Below, one piece after another: positions 1 through 9,470 of a stretch of DNA of 45,084 bases. This DNA comes from an uncultured Flavobacteriaceae bacterium (lineage in GTDB: Bacteria; Bacteroidota; Bacteroidia; Flavobacteriales; Flavobacteriaceae): the NCBI GenBank assembly GCA_905480425.1, contig CAJQQG010000008.1, forward strand, positions 1 to 45,084, read 5' to 3'. Each line of letters begins with the position of its first letter. The first letter of the stretch is position 1. Below the pieces are notes generated by a model, which made no database searches, was not told the DNA's origin, and saw only the letters and a program-made list of their open reading frames with translations. A program made the position numbers and the translations under genes.

Positions 1-98
<98 letters not shown>

Positions 99-104
99 CC
101 TCGA

Positions 105-139
105 AGACCCATTCACAATCGTGAGTGGGTCTTTTTTTT
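105..139 (+). terminator. Rho-independent terminator of the rRNA operon
   Basis: A 12-bp stem (105-116 with 121-132, one G-T wobble) closes a four-base loop, AATC, and is followed by a run of eight T at 132-139. It sits directly after the 5S rRNA. Confidence 0.93.
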
Positions 140-202
140 GCCTAAAAGTTTGCTTTTTAAACTATAGATATAGCCAATCTGTAAAAAACATATATTGTTT
201 TA

Positions 203-886
203 CTATATAAAATAAGAGATTAAAAAAGCAAGAAGTATACTGAAAAGCTTTCTGATATTAAAAGCGTGTCCTTGATTACTTTCAAATAATATAGTTGTAG
301 CTATATGCAGTAGCATTCCTATTACTATAGCCGTAATTTGAGTCTGATAATTCTGTAAAGCATCATTATATTCTAATGTAATACTGCCGAAAGGACTCAT
401 GATAGCAAAAATAAAAAGAGCTGTTATTTTTAAAATTTTCGAGCTTTTAGTATCCCAAATCATATAAAACAGTACCATTCCTATTGGAATTTTATGAATA
501 AAAATCCCCCATACTAATGAAGATTCGTGTCCGAGTGGCAAACCTTCAATGAATGCATGCAGGCATAAACTTAGAAATAATACCCATGGTAAGTATTCAT
601 TTGACTTTATGTGACTATGACCATGTTCAGTTCCTTGTGATAAATATTCTAAAAGTATTTGTAATATGATTCCACTAACAATCCATAGTCCTGGTTTGTT
701 ATTAACCTTAGAAAATACTTCAGGCATTAAATGAAAAATTGTAACACCAAGAAGGAATGCTCCACTAAACGAAAGGATAAGTTTGAGTCCGTTTGATGAT
801 TTATCACGTATTTTATATCCAATACCCATACCTAAGACAGCACCAAGAAAGGGTAAAATATTATTCAAAGAATTAAAAATACTCAT
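203..886 (-). CDS. ZIP-family divalent metal transporter
   Basis: A 227-residue, very hydrophobic protein with about seven or eight membrane segments, the size of short prokaryotic ZIP permeases. Two metal-site motifs are visible: HAFIEGLPLG at about 110-119 (matching the HSxxEG motif of TM4) and HKIPIG at 131-136 (the HExP motif of TM5). A His-rich loop, HGHSH at 88-92, lies in the variable cytosolic region where ZIPs bind metal. The expected role is zinc or iron uptake across the inner membrane. The gene is monocistronic and faces the rRNA terminator. Substrate cannot be told from sequence; Lys replaces the Glu of the HE pair in TM5, which may alter selectivity. Confidence 0.85.
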   Translation of the reverse strand: MSIFNSLNNILPFLGAVLGMGIGYKIRDKSSNGLKLILSFSGAFLLGVTIFHLMPEVFSKVNNKPGLWIVSGIILQILLEYLSQGTEHGHSHIKSNEYLPWVLFLSLCLHAFIEGLPLGHESSLVWGIFIHKIPIGMVLFYMIWDTKSSKILKITALFIFAIMSPFGSITLEYNDALQNYQTQITAIVIGMLLHIATTILFESNQGHAFNIRKLFSILLAFLISYFI

Positions 887-949
887 GTGTTAATGCATCT
901 ATATTAATGGTCAATAAAATTAAAGTATTTTTGAAGGCTAATACTGCTC

Positions 950-2113
950 ATGGAACAAAATTTTAAAATGATAGCCAAAACTTTTTTTGGCTTTGAAGAA
1001 TTACTTGAAAAAGAATTAAAGCAACTTGGAGCTCAAGAGGTAGAAAAGGGAAATAGAATGGTCTCTTTTGTTGGTGATAAAGGGTTTATGTATAAAGCAA
1101 ATCTTTGCTTAAGAACAGCCTTAAAAGTATTAAAACCTATACATACCGCAACTGTTAAAGATGATCAAGCACTTTATCAATTGTTTTATGACTTTCCTTG
1201 GGGAGATTTTCTAAACGTTGATTCAAAATTTGTAATTGATAGTGTAGTTTTTGGTGAGAATTTTAACCATTCACAATATGCGTCTCAGAAGGCTAAAGAT
1301 GGTTTAGTTGATCAGTTTAGGGATAAATATAATGCTCGCCCAAGTGTAGATTTAAATAGACCCGACCTCCGAATAAACTTACATATTTATATGGATCAAT
1401 GTACTATTTCATTAGACAGCTCTGGGGCATCACTTCATCATCGAGGATATCGCATTGCAACGAATATTGCTCCTTTAAACGAAGTACTTGCAGCAGGATT
1501 AATTCAGCTTTCTGGATGGAAAGGGAATACTGATTTCTTAGATCCTTTATGTGGAAGTGGCACCATTTTAATTGAAGCTGCTCTTTTCGCTTGTAATATT
1601 CCAGCTAATATTAATCGTAAGCTTTTTGCTTTTGAAAAATGGAGTGATTGGGATTCAGAGTTGTTTGAAACCATAAAAAATAGTCAGCTCAAAAAAATCA
1701 TAAATCCAAATATTCAAATTAAAGGATCTGATAAAGCTCCTTCTGCAATTGAAAAATCAATTCAGAACATTGAAAATGCAAATTTGAGTGATTTTATTAA
1801 AGTTGAAAAAAAAGATTTTTTTCAAGTTGAAAAGGATACCGTTGGACCATTACATTTACTAACAAATCCTCCTTATGGAGAACGTTTAGAGGGAGATATG
1901 AATGTTCTTTATCAAGGGATAGGGGACTCATTTAAACAGAGTTTTCCAAACACACATGCTTGGATTATTAGCTCTAATATGGAAGCCATTAAACATGTAG
2001 GCTTGAGGCCTAGCAGGAAAATTAAATTATTTAATGGAAAGTTAGAGTCTAGATTGCTTTATTATCCAATCTATGAAGGGACTAAAAGGCTGCATAAATT
2101 AAAAGAAGAGTAA
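950..2113 (+). CDS. THUMP-domain class I SAM-dependent RNA methyltransferase (RlmL/YpsC type)
   Basis: 387 residues. The N-terminal half carries a THUMP RNA-binding region. The C-terminal half is a Rossmann methyltransferase with the SAM-binding motif DPLCGSGT at 198-205 and the N6/N2-guanine or adenine methyltransferase motif NPPYGERL at 306-313. The architecture matches the N-terminal methyltransferase of E. coli RlmL, which makes m2G2445 in 23S rRNA, and the stand-alone YpsC group. It lacks the C-terminal RlmK-like domain of E. coli RlmKL. Transcribed divergently from the ZIP gene, and its 3' end abuts the DUF6048 gene convergently (one base apart). Confidence 0.85.
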   Translation: MEQNFKMIAKTFFGFEELLEKELKQLGAQEVEKGNRMVSFVGDKGFMYKANLCLRTALKVLKPIHTATVKDDQALYQLFYDFPWGDFLNVDSKFVIDSVVFGENFNHSQYASQKAKDGLVDQFRDKYNARPSVDLNRPDLRINLHIYMDQCTISLDSSGASLHHRGYRIATNIAPLNEVLAAGLIQLSGWKGNTDFLDPLCGSGTILIEAALFACNIPANINRKLFAFEKWSDWDSELFETIKNSQLKKIINPNIQIKGSDKAPSAIEKSIQNIENANLSDFIKVEKKDFFQVEKDTVGPLHLLTNPPYGERLEGDMNVLYQGIGDSFKQSFPNTHAWIISSNMEAIKHVGLRPSRKIKLFNGKLESRLLYYPIYEGTKRLHKLKEE

Positions 2114-2114
2114 T

Positions 2115-2867
2115 TTATTTTTTTTTAAAAGAAAGCGGAATTTTATACGTTAGTGTATAATTAAATCCTGCACCAAATTTATTTTCATCTGTTTTTTGAT
2201 TAAAACCAGGTATGTATATATTATCAAAGTTTTCAGGTACCGTATCGTTAATCAATCTATTTAATCTAATACTTAATCCTAAATAGATGTTTTTAAGAAG
2301 TTGAACTTTAAATCCAGCTACAAATTCAAGCCATTGAGCATTTAGATCATCACGTTTACCGGTTGCAAAACCATTAGTTATTTCATTCGCTGAATTTGGC
2401 CAAAAAGGAGTTCGATCTAATAGAGTATACTTATTTAAAACATGAAGATAGTTACTAGTAGCAAATCGAAGCCCTAAATGTACTTGGTTGTTTAAGCCCG
2501 CTAAATTCTCATACATATTATAGTCAAAGCCAAGTTTGTAATAAGAACCGTCTGTCGTGAAATTAACTTGTTCCGACTGTTTTGTGGTTTCTTCTCTTCC
2601 AATTTCAACAGCAAGATAAAATTCTTTACTAATTTTAAAATCTCCAACTAACTCAAGACCACTATAATCATTTGAAAATTGTGTCAAACTAATTCGGTAA
2701 AGATCCAATCCAAAACGTAAACTAAGTGCTGCTTTTTTACTGGGGCTCATGCTGTTTTTCAAGACCTCTTTCTTAGAGCTTGATTCCTGATGTTCTTCCT
2801 GTGCTAGTATAGGAAACCCATACCCAAGAATACTAATGTAAAATACCCAAATGCGCAGCTTTTTCAT
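2115..2867 (-). CDS. DUF6048-type outer-membrane beta-barrel protein
   Basis: 250 residues. MKKLRIWVFYISILGYG and the following PILAQ form a clear Sec signal peptide, cleaved near residue 22. The mature part is rich in alternating aromatic and polar residues and ends with a hydrophobic strand closed by charged residues, as in small outer-membrane beta-barrels. Its position directly behind a DUF6452-like gene and rlmD is the usual arrangement in flavobacteria for DUF6048; the family name comes from that context plus general character. The start overlaps the upstream gene by 35 bases; the signal peptide supports this start. Function unknown. Confidence 0.72.
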   Translation of the reverse strand: MKKLRIWVFYISILGYGFPILAQEEHQESSSKKEVLKNSMSPSKKAALSLRFGLDLYRISLTQFSNDYSGLELVGDFKISKEFYLAVEIGREETTKQSEQVNFTTDGSYYKLGFDYNMYENLAGLNNQVHLGLRFATSNYLHVLNKYTLLDRTPFWPNSANEITNGFATGKRDDLNAQWLEFVAGFKVQLLKNIYLGLSIRLNRLINDTVPENFDNIYIPGFNQKTDENKFGAGFNYTLTYKIPLSFKKK

Positions 2868-3336
2868 CTGATACAGTGTCTTTTAATATGATAAATCCTT
2901 TAATCCAATTATTTCCTGAATTCAAAATGATTGCTGAGGGAGGTTCTAATATAAAGTTAGCGCGATAGCCACAGGCTCTATTGATGAATTTATCAATACG
3001 ATCATAATTAATTTGTAGAGTATCAATATTTTCATTTTCGCTCCCTGAATTTTGAATAAACTCAAATTGTGTTACTTTCTCTTGAAGATTTAGAGGAAGA
3101 GCTAAAGAATCATCACCGCTTTTTTGAATTTCTTTATCATTACCAATAGGTTTAATAATAAATCCAAGGGGAGATTTTCTTATTTCAGGATTTTGATGAT
3201 CTAGAAGCAGTATTACTAAATCAGGGGACTCTTCCACACTTGAAATACAGATATCATCTTTTTCACAGGTAAAAAAGAAACATCCAAAAATTAAAGTAAA
3301 AAATAATTTTATATTGAAGTTACTCATTGATTTCAT
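2833..3336 (-). CDS. DUF6452-type putative lipoprotein
   Basis: 167 residues when started at the ATG at 3334-3336 (sequence MKSMSNFN); an alternative ATG lies at 3325-3327. The upstream in-frame ATG at 3357 would add seven residues lying deeper inside rlmD and looks less likely. A hydrophobic stretch ends in FFFTCEKDD, a lipobox-like site of the relaxed Bacteroidota type, suggesting an envelope lipoprotein. It sits between rlmD (16-base overlap with this start) and DUF6048 (35-base overlap), so the three genes are probably co-transcribed. The DUF6452 name is from gene order and size. Function unknown. Confidence 0.7.
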   Translation of the reverse strand: MKSMSNFNIKLFFTLIFGCFFFTCEKDDICISSVEESPDLVILLLDHQNPEIRKSPLGFIIKPIGNDKEIQKSGDDSLALPLNLQEKVTQFEFIQNSGSENENIDTLQINYDRIDKFINRACGYRANFILEPPSAIILNSGNNWIKGFIILKDTVSDEKAAHLGILH

Positions 3337-4738
3337 TACGCTGTAAAAGTACAACATTTTCTACATGGTGAGTTTGTGGAAACATATCTACTGCCTGACT
3401 TTTAAGAACACTATAGTCGTTTTTCATTAATTCTAAGTCTCTTGCTTGTGTAGCACTATTACAGCTTATATACACAATTTTTTCTGGTCCTAATTTTAGT
3501 AATTGCTTGATAACATCTGTATGCATACCATTTCTTGGAGGGTCAGTAATCACGACATCTGCCTTACCATGTCGCTCAACGAATTCATCATTAAAGCAAT
3601 CTTTCATATCACCTACTTCAAAAGAAGTGTTTTCTATTTTATTAAAGATGGCATTCTCTATTGCAGCATCAATAGCTTCTGGAACTGATTCAACTCCAAC
3701 TACTTTAGCACAAGAATTTGCAATAGAAAGAGCAATTGTTCCAGTTCCCGTATACAAGTCATAGACCGTTTCGGATCCTTTTAAGTTTGCAAATTTCATT
3801 CCAATAGCATAAAGTGTCTCTGCTTGTTTTGGGTTCGTTTGGTAAAATGACTTAGCTGTAATCTTAAACTGTAATTTCCCAAGATGTTCTGTTATATAAT
3901 TTTGTCCATAAAAACAAAAAATGTTTTGATCATAAAGGCTATCATTTCCTTTATTATTTATGCAATAAAGGAGTGAGGTGATTGATGGGAAACGTTCTTT
4001 CAAGAAGCTTAAGAGGTGTGTTCTTTTTTCTTTTTGTTCTTTATAAAACTGGAGTAAAACCATTAGCTCTCCTCCAAGGGTATTCCGAATCATTAAAGTG
4101 CGTAAAAAACCTTTTTGTGCACGTGGATCATAGAACTCAAGCTTATGTTCAATGGCAAAAGTTCTAACGGCGTTTCTAATTTCATTTGAAGGATCTGCTT
4201 GAAGATGACACTTATTAATATCAACAACTTTATCCCACATATTAGGTTTATGAAATCCTAATCCGTTCCTTTCAATTTCATTTTCACTAGAAATTTCCTC
4301 TGAAGTTAGCCAACGTTTATTTGAAAAAGAAAACTCCATCTTATTTCGATAATAGTAAGGATTTTCAACCCCAAGAATTGGGAGGACCTCTTTAATATCA
4401 AGTTTTCCTATATTTTTTAAATTATGAAGCACACCTTTTTCTTTAAAAGAAAGTTGAGCTTCATAGTCTAGATGTTGCCATTTACAGCCTCCACAAACAC
4501 CAAAATGTTCACAAGGTGGGGTGACTCTGTATTTAGAAGTCTTAACCCATTTTAGCGGTTCTGCTTCAAAATATCCTCTTCTTTTTTTATAAACCCTTAC
4601 GTCCACAACATCATCAGGAACTACATTTTTTATAAAAAAAACAGCCCCTTCTTCATTTTTTGCAACACCCATGCCTTTTGCATTGATGTCATGTATTTTT
4701 AATCCGGTTTCAGTCCGATCAATTTTTTTTCTTGACAT
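3320..4738 (-). CDS. rlmD: 23S rRNA (uracil-1939-C5)-methyltransferase RlmD
   Basis: 472 residues with the full RlmD/RumA layout. An N-terminal TRAM domain (about 10-65) is followed by the Fe-S cysteines C76, C82 and C85 in CEHFGVCGGCKWQHL, with the fourth ligand probably C177. The methyltransferase domain has YDLYTGTGT at 326-334 (SAM binding), DPPRNGM at 399-405 and the catalytic cysteine C426 in YISCNSAT. It methylates a uridine of 23S rRNA using SAM. It is the first gene of the rlmD-DUF6452-DUF6048 unit and is divergent from rocD. Paralogous RlmCD-type specificity cannot be excluded from motifs alone. Confidence 0.93.
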   Translation of the reverse strand: MSRKKIDRTETGLKIHDINAKGMGVAKNEEGAVFFIKNVVPDDVVDVRVYKKRRGYFEAEPLKWVKTSKYRVTPPCEHFGVCGGCKWQHLDYEAQLSFKEKGVLHNLKNIGKLDIKEVLPILGVENPYYYRNKMEFSFSNKRWLTSEEISSENEIERNGLGFHKPNMWDKVVDINKCHLQADPSNEIRNAVRTFAIEHKLEFYDPRAQKGFLRTLMIRNTLGGELMVLLQFYKEQKEKRTHLLSFLKERFPSITSLLYCINNKGNDSLYDQNIFCFYGQNYITEHLGKLQFKITAKSFYQTNPKQAETLYAIGMKFANLKGSETVYDLYTGTGTIALSIANSCAKVVGVESVPEAIDAAIENAIFNKIENTSFEVGDMKDCFNDEFVERHGKADVVITDPPRNGMHTDVIKQLLKLGPEKIVYISCNSATQARDLELMKNDYSVLKSQAVDMFPQTHHVENVVLLQRNEINE

Positions 4739-4855
4739 TTTACAAATGTAACGGGCTTCATAAAATAAATCGTTATTTACGCTAGGTTTTTGGAATAGAT
4801 ATTGATTACTTTTGAATCATAAGCTACTTCAGAAAAGTAATTAAATTAATTTTAG

Positions 4856-6133
4856 ATGGAAACAATCATAAACGCTAATCATTTTATAGAGCTTGAGCAA
4901 AGACATGGTGCGCATGATTATCATCCATTACCTGTTGTCTTAGAGCGTGGTGAAGGTGTTTATTTATGGGATGTTGAAGGAAAAAAATATTTTGATTTTC
5001 TTTCTGCATATTCTGCAGTCAATCAAGGACATTGTCATCCTAGAATAGTAAATGCATTACAAAAACAAGCTCAAGTTTTAACGTTAACTTCTCGTGCTTT
5101 TCACAATAATAAGTTGGGAAAGTACATGGAATATGTTACCAAATACTTTGATTTTGAAAGATTGCTTCCATCTAACACCGGTGCTGAAGCTGTAGAAGCT
5201 TCAATAAAAATCACTCGTAAGTGGGGGTATACTGTCAAAAACATTCCTTCCGATAAAGCAGAAATTATTGTGTGTTCTCAGAATTTTCATGGACGTACTT
5301 CTACTATTATTTCTTTTTCAAGTGATTCAGAGTCCAAAGTTAATTTTGGTCCACATGCTTCAGGATTTATCACGATTCCTTATAATGATTTAGAAGCTCT
5401 AGAGGCTATTTTAGAAACGCACCCAAATATTGCTGGATTTCTGGTTGAACCAATTCAAGGTGAGGCTGGTGTATATACTCCAGATGAAAATTTTATTAGT
5501 AAAGCACGTTCATTATGTTCTGAATATAATGTACTTCTTATAGCAGATGAAATACAAACAGGAATAGGTCGAACAGGTTCTTTATTGGCTGTCTGTGGAA
5601 ATTGTTCATGTGCTGGTAATTGTGAACGTCAAGAAAATTCATACACACGACCAGATATATTGATATTAGGTAAAGCAATTAGCGGTGGTACTTATCCAGT
5701 TTCAGCTGTTTTATGTGACAGTTCTATTATGGATGTTATCCAGCCAGGACAACACGGAAGTACTTTTGGAGGAAATCCAATGGCGTGTAGTGTAGCTATG
5801 GAAGCCCTAGAAGTTATTCGTGATGAAAAATTAACTCAAAATGCACGTCATTTGGGAGAGCTTTTTAGAACTGCTATGCAAGAGTATATAGAAACAAGTA
5901 CTATTGTATTAAAAGTTCGTGGTAAAGGTTTACTAAATGCAATTGTTATTAATGATACAGAAACAAGTAACACTGCTTGGAATATTTGCATGCAATTGAA
6001 AGAGAATGGTTTGTTGGCTAAGCCAACTCACGGAAATATTATCCGTTTTGCTCCTCCTTTGGTTATTTCTGAAGACCAACTTTATGAGTGTGTTGAAATT
6101 ATCACAAAAACACTCAAAGCTTTCGAAAAATAA
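4856..6133 (+). CDS. rocD: Ornithine--oxo-acid aminotransferase
   Basis: 425 residues, a class III PLP aminotransferase that converts ornithine and 2-oxoglutarate to glutamate-5-semialdehyde and glutamate. Seen: [13 protein letters not shown] at about 106-118 (phosphate binding), the [13 protein letters not shown] segment at about 229-241, and the PLP lysine K273 in LGKAISGG. Between the last two is an insert with four cysteines (C247, C250, C252, C256; spacing C-x2-C-x-C-x3-C) where most bacterial and eukaryotic enzymes have a short loop. A TAnnTTTG-like box at 4807-4814 may be its promoter. The cysteine desulfurase follows 21 bases downstream and may share the transcript. Confidence 0.95.
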   Translation: METIINANHFIELEQRHGAHDYHPLPVVLERGEGVYLWDVEGKKYFDFLSAYSAVNQGHCHPRIVNALQKQAQVLTLTSRAFHNNKLGKYMEYVTKYFDFERLLPSNTGAEAVEASIKITRKWGYTVKNIPSDKAEIIVCSQNFHGRTSTIISFSSDSESKVNFGPHASGFITIPYNDLEALEAILETHPNIAGFLVEPIQGEAGVYTPDENFISKARSLCSEYNVLLIADEIQTGIGRTGSLLAVCGNCSCAGNCERQENSYTRPDILILGKAISGGTYPVSAVLCDSSIMDVIQPGQHGSTFGGNPMACSVAMEALEVIRDEKLTQNARHLGELFRTAMQEYIETSTIVLKVRGKGLLNAIVINDTETSNTAWNICMQLKENGLLAKPTHGNIIRFAPPLVISEDQLYECVEIITKTLKAFEK

Positions 6134-6154
6134 TAATCCTTAAAGACTATTAAA

Positions 6155-7297
6155 ATGAATGTGTATTTTGATAACGCTGCAACCACGCCTATTAGAACAG
6201 AAGTGATTCAAGTAATTTCTTCTGTTATGGAAAATTGTTTTGGAAATCCATCTTCAGTTCATGCTTATGGAAGAACAGCTAAAACAAATCTTGAAACTTC
6301 CAGAAAAGGAATTGCTGCTGCATTAAATGCTGCTCCTCAAGAAATCATCTTTACTTCTGGTGGAACAGAGTCTGATAATATGATATTGCATAGTGCAGTT
6401 AAAGATTTAGGAGTTAAGACGATCATTTCATCTTCTATTGAACATCACGCTATACTTCATGCAATGGATGCTTTGAAACTATTACATGGTATAGAAGTGT
6501 TATTTGTAAATCTTTTGGATGATGGTTCAATAGATTTAAAAAATCTTGCTTTTTTATTACAAAAAGATAATTCTAAAAAATTAGTTTCCTTAATGCATGT
6601 TAATAATGAAATAGGAAATATATTGGATTTAAAAAAAGTAGGGAAGTTATGTCACGCCAATGACGCATTATTTCACACCGATGCTGTTCAAGGAGTTGGA
6701 CATTATGTGTTTGATATGAAAGAACTTCCTATTGATTTTTTATCTGCAGCTGCACATAAATTCCATGGACCTAAAGGAGTTGGATTTTCTTTTATACGAA
6801 AAAATTCTGGGCTTCAACCATCCATTTATGGAGGATCACAAGAACGAGGACTTCGTGCTGGAACAGAATCAGTTCACAATATTGTTGGAATGTTTAAAGC
6901 GCTTGAAATAGCTTACGCTAATTTAGCCTTTGAAAAAAAGAAGATATTAGGAATAAAAAAATATTTTATTAAAGAATTAAGTAAGCTTTTCCCAAATATA
7001 GTTTTTAATGGACTTTCAGGTTCTGACAACGGAAGTACTTTTACACTTGTAAATGTGTCTTTCCCTATTTCTAAAGAAAAAGCATCATTATTAGATTTTC
7101 ATCTTGACTTAAAAGGAATTGCCTGTTCTAAGGGAAGTGCATGTCAGTCAGGAACTGGATCAGGCTCACATGTTTTAAATGCTATTCAACGTGCACCCAT
7201 AAACAATTGGCCCTCTTTACGATTTTCATTCTCCATTTATAATTCCAAAAAAGAAGTAGATTACCTGATTGAGGTTTTTAAAGAGTTTAAAAATTAA
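6155..7297 (+). CDS. Cysteine desulfurase (NifS/IscS-type class V aminotransferase)
   Basis: 380 residues. Family marks in order: YFDNAATTP at 4-12, SGGTESDN at 68-75, EHHA at 96-99 (His stacks on PLP), the HTDAVQG segment at 174-180, and the PLP-lysine K202 in AAAHKFHGPKG. The active-site cysteine region GSACQSG contains C330. The enzyme moves sulfur from cysteine to a persulfide for Fe-S clusters or tRNA thiolation. No iscU/sufE neighbour is present; it follows rocD, a setting that does not show which sulfur pathway it serves. The C-terminus has no long extension. Confidence 0.9.
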   Translation: MNVYFDNAATTPIRTEVIQVISSVMENCFGNPSSVHAYGRTAKTNLETSRKGIAAALNAAPQEIIFTSGGTESDNMILHSAVKDLGVKTIISSSIEHHAILHAMDALKLLHGIEVLFVNLLDDGSIDLKNLAFLLQKDNSKKLVSLMHVNNEIGNILDLKKVGKLCHANDALFHTDAVQGVGHYVFDMKELPIDFLSAAAHKFHGPKGVGFSFIRKNSGLQPSIYGGSQERGLRAGTESVHNIVGMFKALEIAYANLAFEKKKILGIKKYFIKELSKLFPNIVFNGLSGSDNGSTFTLVNVSFPISKEKASLLDFHLDLKGIACSKGSACQSGTGSGSHVLNAIQRAPINNWPSLRFSFSIYNSKKEVDYLIEVFKEFKN

Positions 7298-7315
7298 TTA
7301 GATCTAATAAATTCG

Positions 7316-8977
7316 TTATTTTTTTCTGTAAAACTCAATGGAATACTCAGTCTTATTTCCAACAAGATCTTCGGCTTCAATCGTTAATTGGTGTAATGCT
7401 TTATCAGAAGTAAGGTCGTTAAGATCATAGATTAATGTTTTGTTTTTTGGTTCGTATTCTAATAGAATCCATTCACCGTCCAGTTCACCTCGATATGATT
7501 TTATTCCTGTAAAATCATCATCAATTTTAAGTTTAAGAAAATTATAATTTGTGAGCCATTGCTTGTTTTTGAAATTAACAGGCACAATTTTTGGAGCTAC
7601 ACTATCTCTTAAAATCATGAAGCTTCCAAGGGTTTTCGAAGATCCTTCCAAAACCCCATTTTTAATTTTATTACTTAAAAATCGAAATTTTCCTTTTGAG
7701 TCTAATTTAGCAATAAAAGACTGAGCACTTTTCAAACTGTCCATTTTAGGTATACTAAAACTTACTTCAAATGACTTTTTGAGTGGGATAATATCTTTAC
7801 CAACTTTTAAGGTATCTCCAACTTGTTCTGAATAAACAGATACTTCTTTGTAAAAAGCTTCTTTTGGGAAATAAACACTACTTGATTTAAATTCATAGGA
7901 GTAGTCCATAATAGGATTCATTAAGCTTATGGATTTTTTTTTAGGTAACAAAAGTTTTGACACACCTAATATATAACTCTCTACATAACTTGTATTCCCT
8001 TTAAAATCACTTATTTTTAATATTAGTTGGTATGAGTTGTTGGGTTTAATGTTTAATTCTCCATTCTGTTTTTTAGAATCAACAAAACTAAAATCAGAAT
8101 CTTCTATATTAGCAAAACGTTGAATTCTTCTTTTATCTTTTTTGAGTGTTTCATAATCAATCATTAAATTAATTTTATCCGAATCATTAAATGATATTGT
8201 ATCCATGGTAAAAGAAAATTTCTCTTTACCATTTAAAAGAACGGATGCTTTGTAAATTCCGTTTTTATTAAAAGAAAAATCTTGTCTATCAAATAGACTT
8301 AATCCAACATGAATAGAACCTTCGGTGTTAATGGTTGGAGTTGAATAAACACTATCGTTTTTACGAATAAGAGAATATTCTTTTTTTATGTAGTCATTTT
8401 CATTTGATGTAAATAAATAGAAATTTTTAATTTGAGGTCGCTGTGTATCTTCAATTTTAAAAGGAAACAACATCGGATTAATAGGACTTTGATCTTTAGA
8501 GTTTCGTATTTCAAAATGAAGGTGAGGTCCATTAGATCCACCTGTATTTCCTGAATACCCAATTATTTCACCTTGATCAATATTTAATTTATTCCCTTTT
8601 GGAAAAATTTGAATTGTATATGTTTCTTTAAGGTATTGTTGCTCTTTAACATAAGCCTCTATTCTAGGCGAAAATTTTTTAAGATGTCCATAAACAGAAG
8701 TAGTTCCATCAAGGTGCTCTATGTAAAGCGCTTTTCCATAGCCACTGGTGCTTACACGAATACGATTTATTTTGCCAGACTTAACGCTTCCTATTTTAAC
8801 ACCCTCACGACCTTGAGTTCTAATATCAATTCCAGCATGAAAATGATTACCCCTTAATTCTCCAAAAGTTCCTGAAAGTCTAAGCGGGATGTCAAGAGGG
8901 ACAACAAAATTATTTTTTTCCTGACTTACTAATATTTTAGAAATTAACAGGATAATTAAAAAACGTTTTAAAATCAA
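7316..8977 (-). CDS. M23-family metallopeptidase (LytM domain), secreted
   Basis: 553 residues. Residues 1-18 form a signal peptide (MILKRFLIILLISKILVS). The zinc-site motifs of LytM peptidases are present: H47-x3-D51 in NHFHAGID and HLHFE with H152 and H154, plus YGHL near 96-99. The catalytic domain is N-terminal (about 30-165), and the remaining roughly 380 residues look like several beta-sandwich domains. The likely job is peptidoglycan hydrolysis in the periplasm during growth or division. Large M23 proteins with this order are common in Bacteroidota. It is convergent with the cysteine desulfurase and divergent from the zapA unit. Confidence 0.9.
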   Translation of the reverse strand: MILKRFLIILLISKILVSQEKNNFVVPLDIPLRLSGTFGELRGNHFHAGIDIRTQGREGVKIGSVKSGKINRIRVSTSGYGKALYIEHLDGTTSVYGHLKKFSPRIEAYVKEQQYLKETYTIQIFPKGNKLNIDQGEIIGYSGNTGGSNGPHLHFEIRNSKDQSPINPMLFPFKIEDTQRPQIKNFYLFTSNENDYIKKEYSLIRKNDSVYSTPTINTEGSIHVGLSLFDRQDFSFNKNGIYKASVLLNGKEKFSFTMDTISFNDSDKINLMIDYETLKKDKRRIQRFANIEDSDFSFVDSKKQNGELNIKPNNSYQLILKISDFKGNTSYVESYILGVSKLLLPKKKSISLMNPIMDYSYEFKSSSVYFPKEAFYKEVSVYSEQVGDTLKVGKDIIPLKKSFEVSFSIPKMDSLKSAQSFIAKLDSKGKFRFLSNKIKNGVLEGSSKTLGSFMILRDSVAPKIVPVNFKNKQWLTNYNFLKLKIDDDFTGIKSYRGELDGEWILLEYEPKNKTLIYDLNDLTSDKALHQLTIEAEDLVGNKTEYSIEFYRKK

Positions 8978-9112
8978 AGGAAATAACTCTTTAAAGATTA
9001 TGATGATTGATATGCAATATAAAAAATCAAATATTTACAAGCTATTTTAATTAAATAAAAAAAGTATAATGAGTAGGTTTATTAAATTATTTAAAACGAT
9101 GTTAGCTTCTGG

Positions 9113-9141
9113 TTTGAATTCAAAAAGATTGAATAACTTTG
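9113..9141 (+). promoter_or_regulatory. Bacteroidota-type promoter for the zapA unit
   Basis: TTTG at 9113-9116 and TAACTTTG at 9134-9141 are separated by 17 bases, matching the flavobacterial sigma-70 consensus TTTG-N17..21-TAnnTTTG. The first ATG of the unit is at 9169, giving a short A/T-rich leader. Confidence 0.75.
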
Positions 9142-9168
9142 TTTAGGTGAATTATTATATTAATAAAA

Positions 9169-9465
9169 ATGCAAGAAAATAAATCAGAGATTATAATTTT
9201 AGAAGAAAAAATTATTGGGCTACTCAATAAACTAAAAGGGAATCACTTAGATTTACTTAAACTTAAGGAACAAAACGATATTTTAGAATTTAAATTTAAA
9301 GAGATTAATCAAAAATATGCTATTCTTGAGAGTGAAAACAAGTCATTGAAAATTGCAAATAATTTACTTGGCAGTAATGAAGGAAATCAAGAAACAAAAA
9401 GTAAGATAAATAGTTTAATAAAAGAAGTTGATTTTTGCATTCAACAAGTTTCAGAAATGAATTGA
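9169..9465 (+). CDS. Small coiled-coil protein upstream of zapA
   Basis: 98 residues with strong heptad character over most of the length (repeating Leu/Ile with Glu/Lys) and no membrane segment. I do not recognise a named family. Flavobacteria commonly carry a short coiled-coil gene immediately before zapA, so a role at the division ring, as a ZapA partner, is plausible but inferred only from position and structure. The gene ends five bases before the preferred zapA ATG at 9471, so the two are surely co-transcribed from the promoter at 9113-9141. Confidence 0.75.
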   Translation: MQENKSEIIILEEKIIGLLNKLKGNHLDLLKLKEQNDILEFKFKEINQKYAILESENKSLKIANNLLGSNEGNQETKSKINSLIKEVDFCIQQVSEMN

Positions 9466-9470
9466 GAATT

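Noticed and set aside
3507-4167. Plus-strand ORFs of 61-85 residues opposite rlmD
   Set aside because: They lie wholly antisense to the well-supported rlmD and have no recognisable features.
7291-7305. TTAGATCTAA palindrome after the cysteine desulfurase as a terminator
   Set aside because: The stem is short, has no loop of usable size and no directly following T-run on the plus strand.
9435-9470. Longer N-terminus for ZapA
   Set aside because: The extra 12 residues lie inside the upstream coiled-coil gene and do not look like ZapA; the ATG at 9471 gives the normal length.
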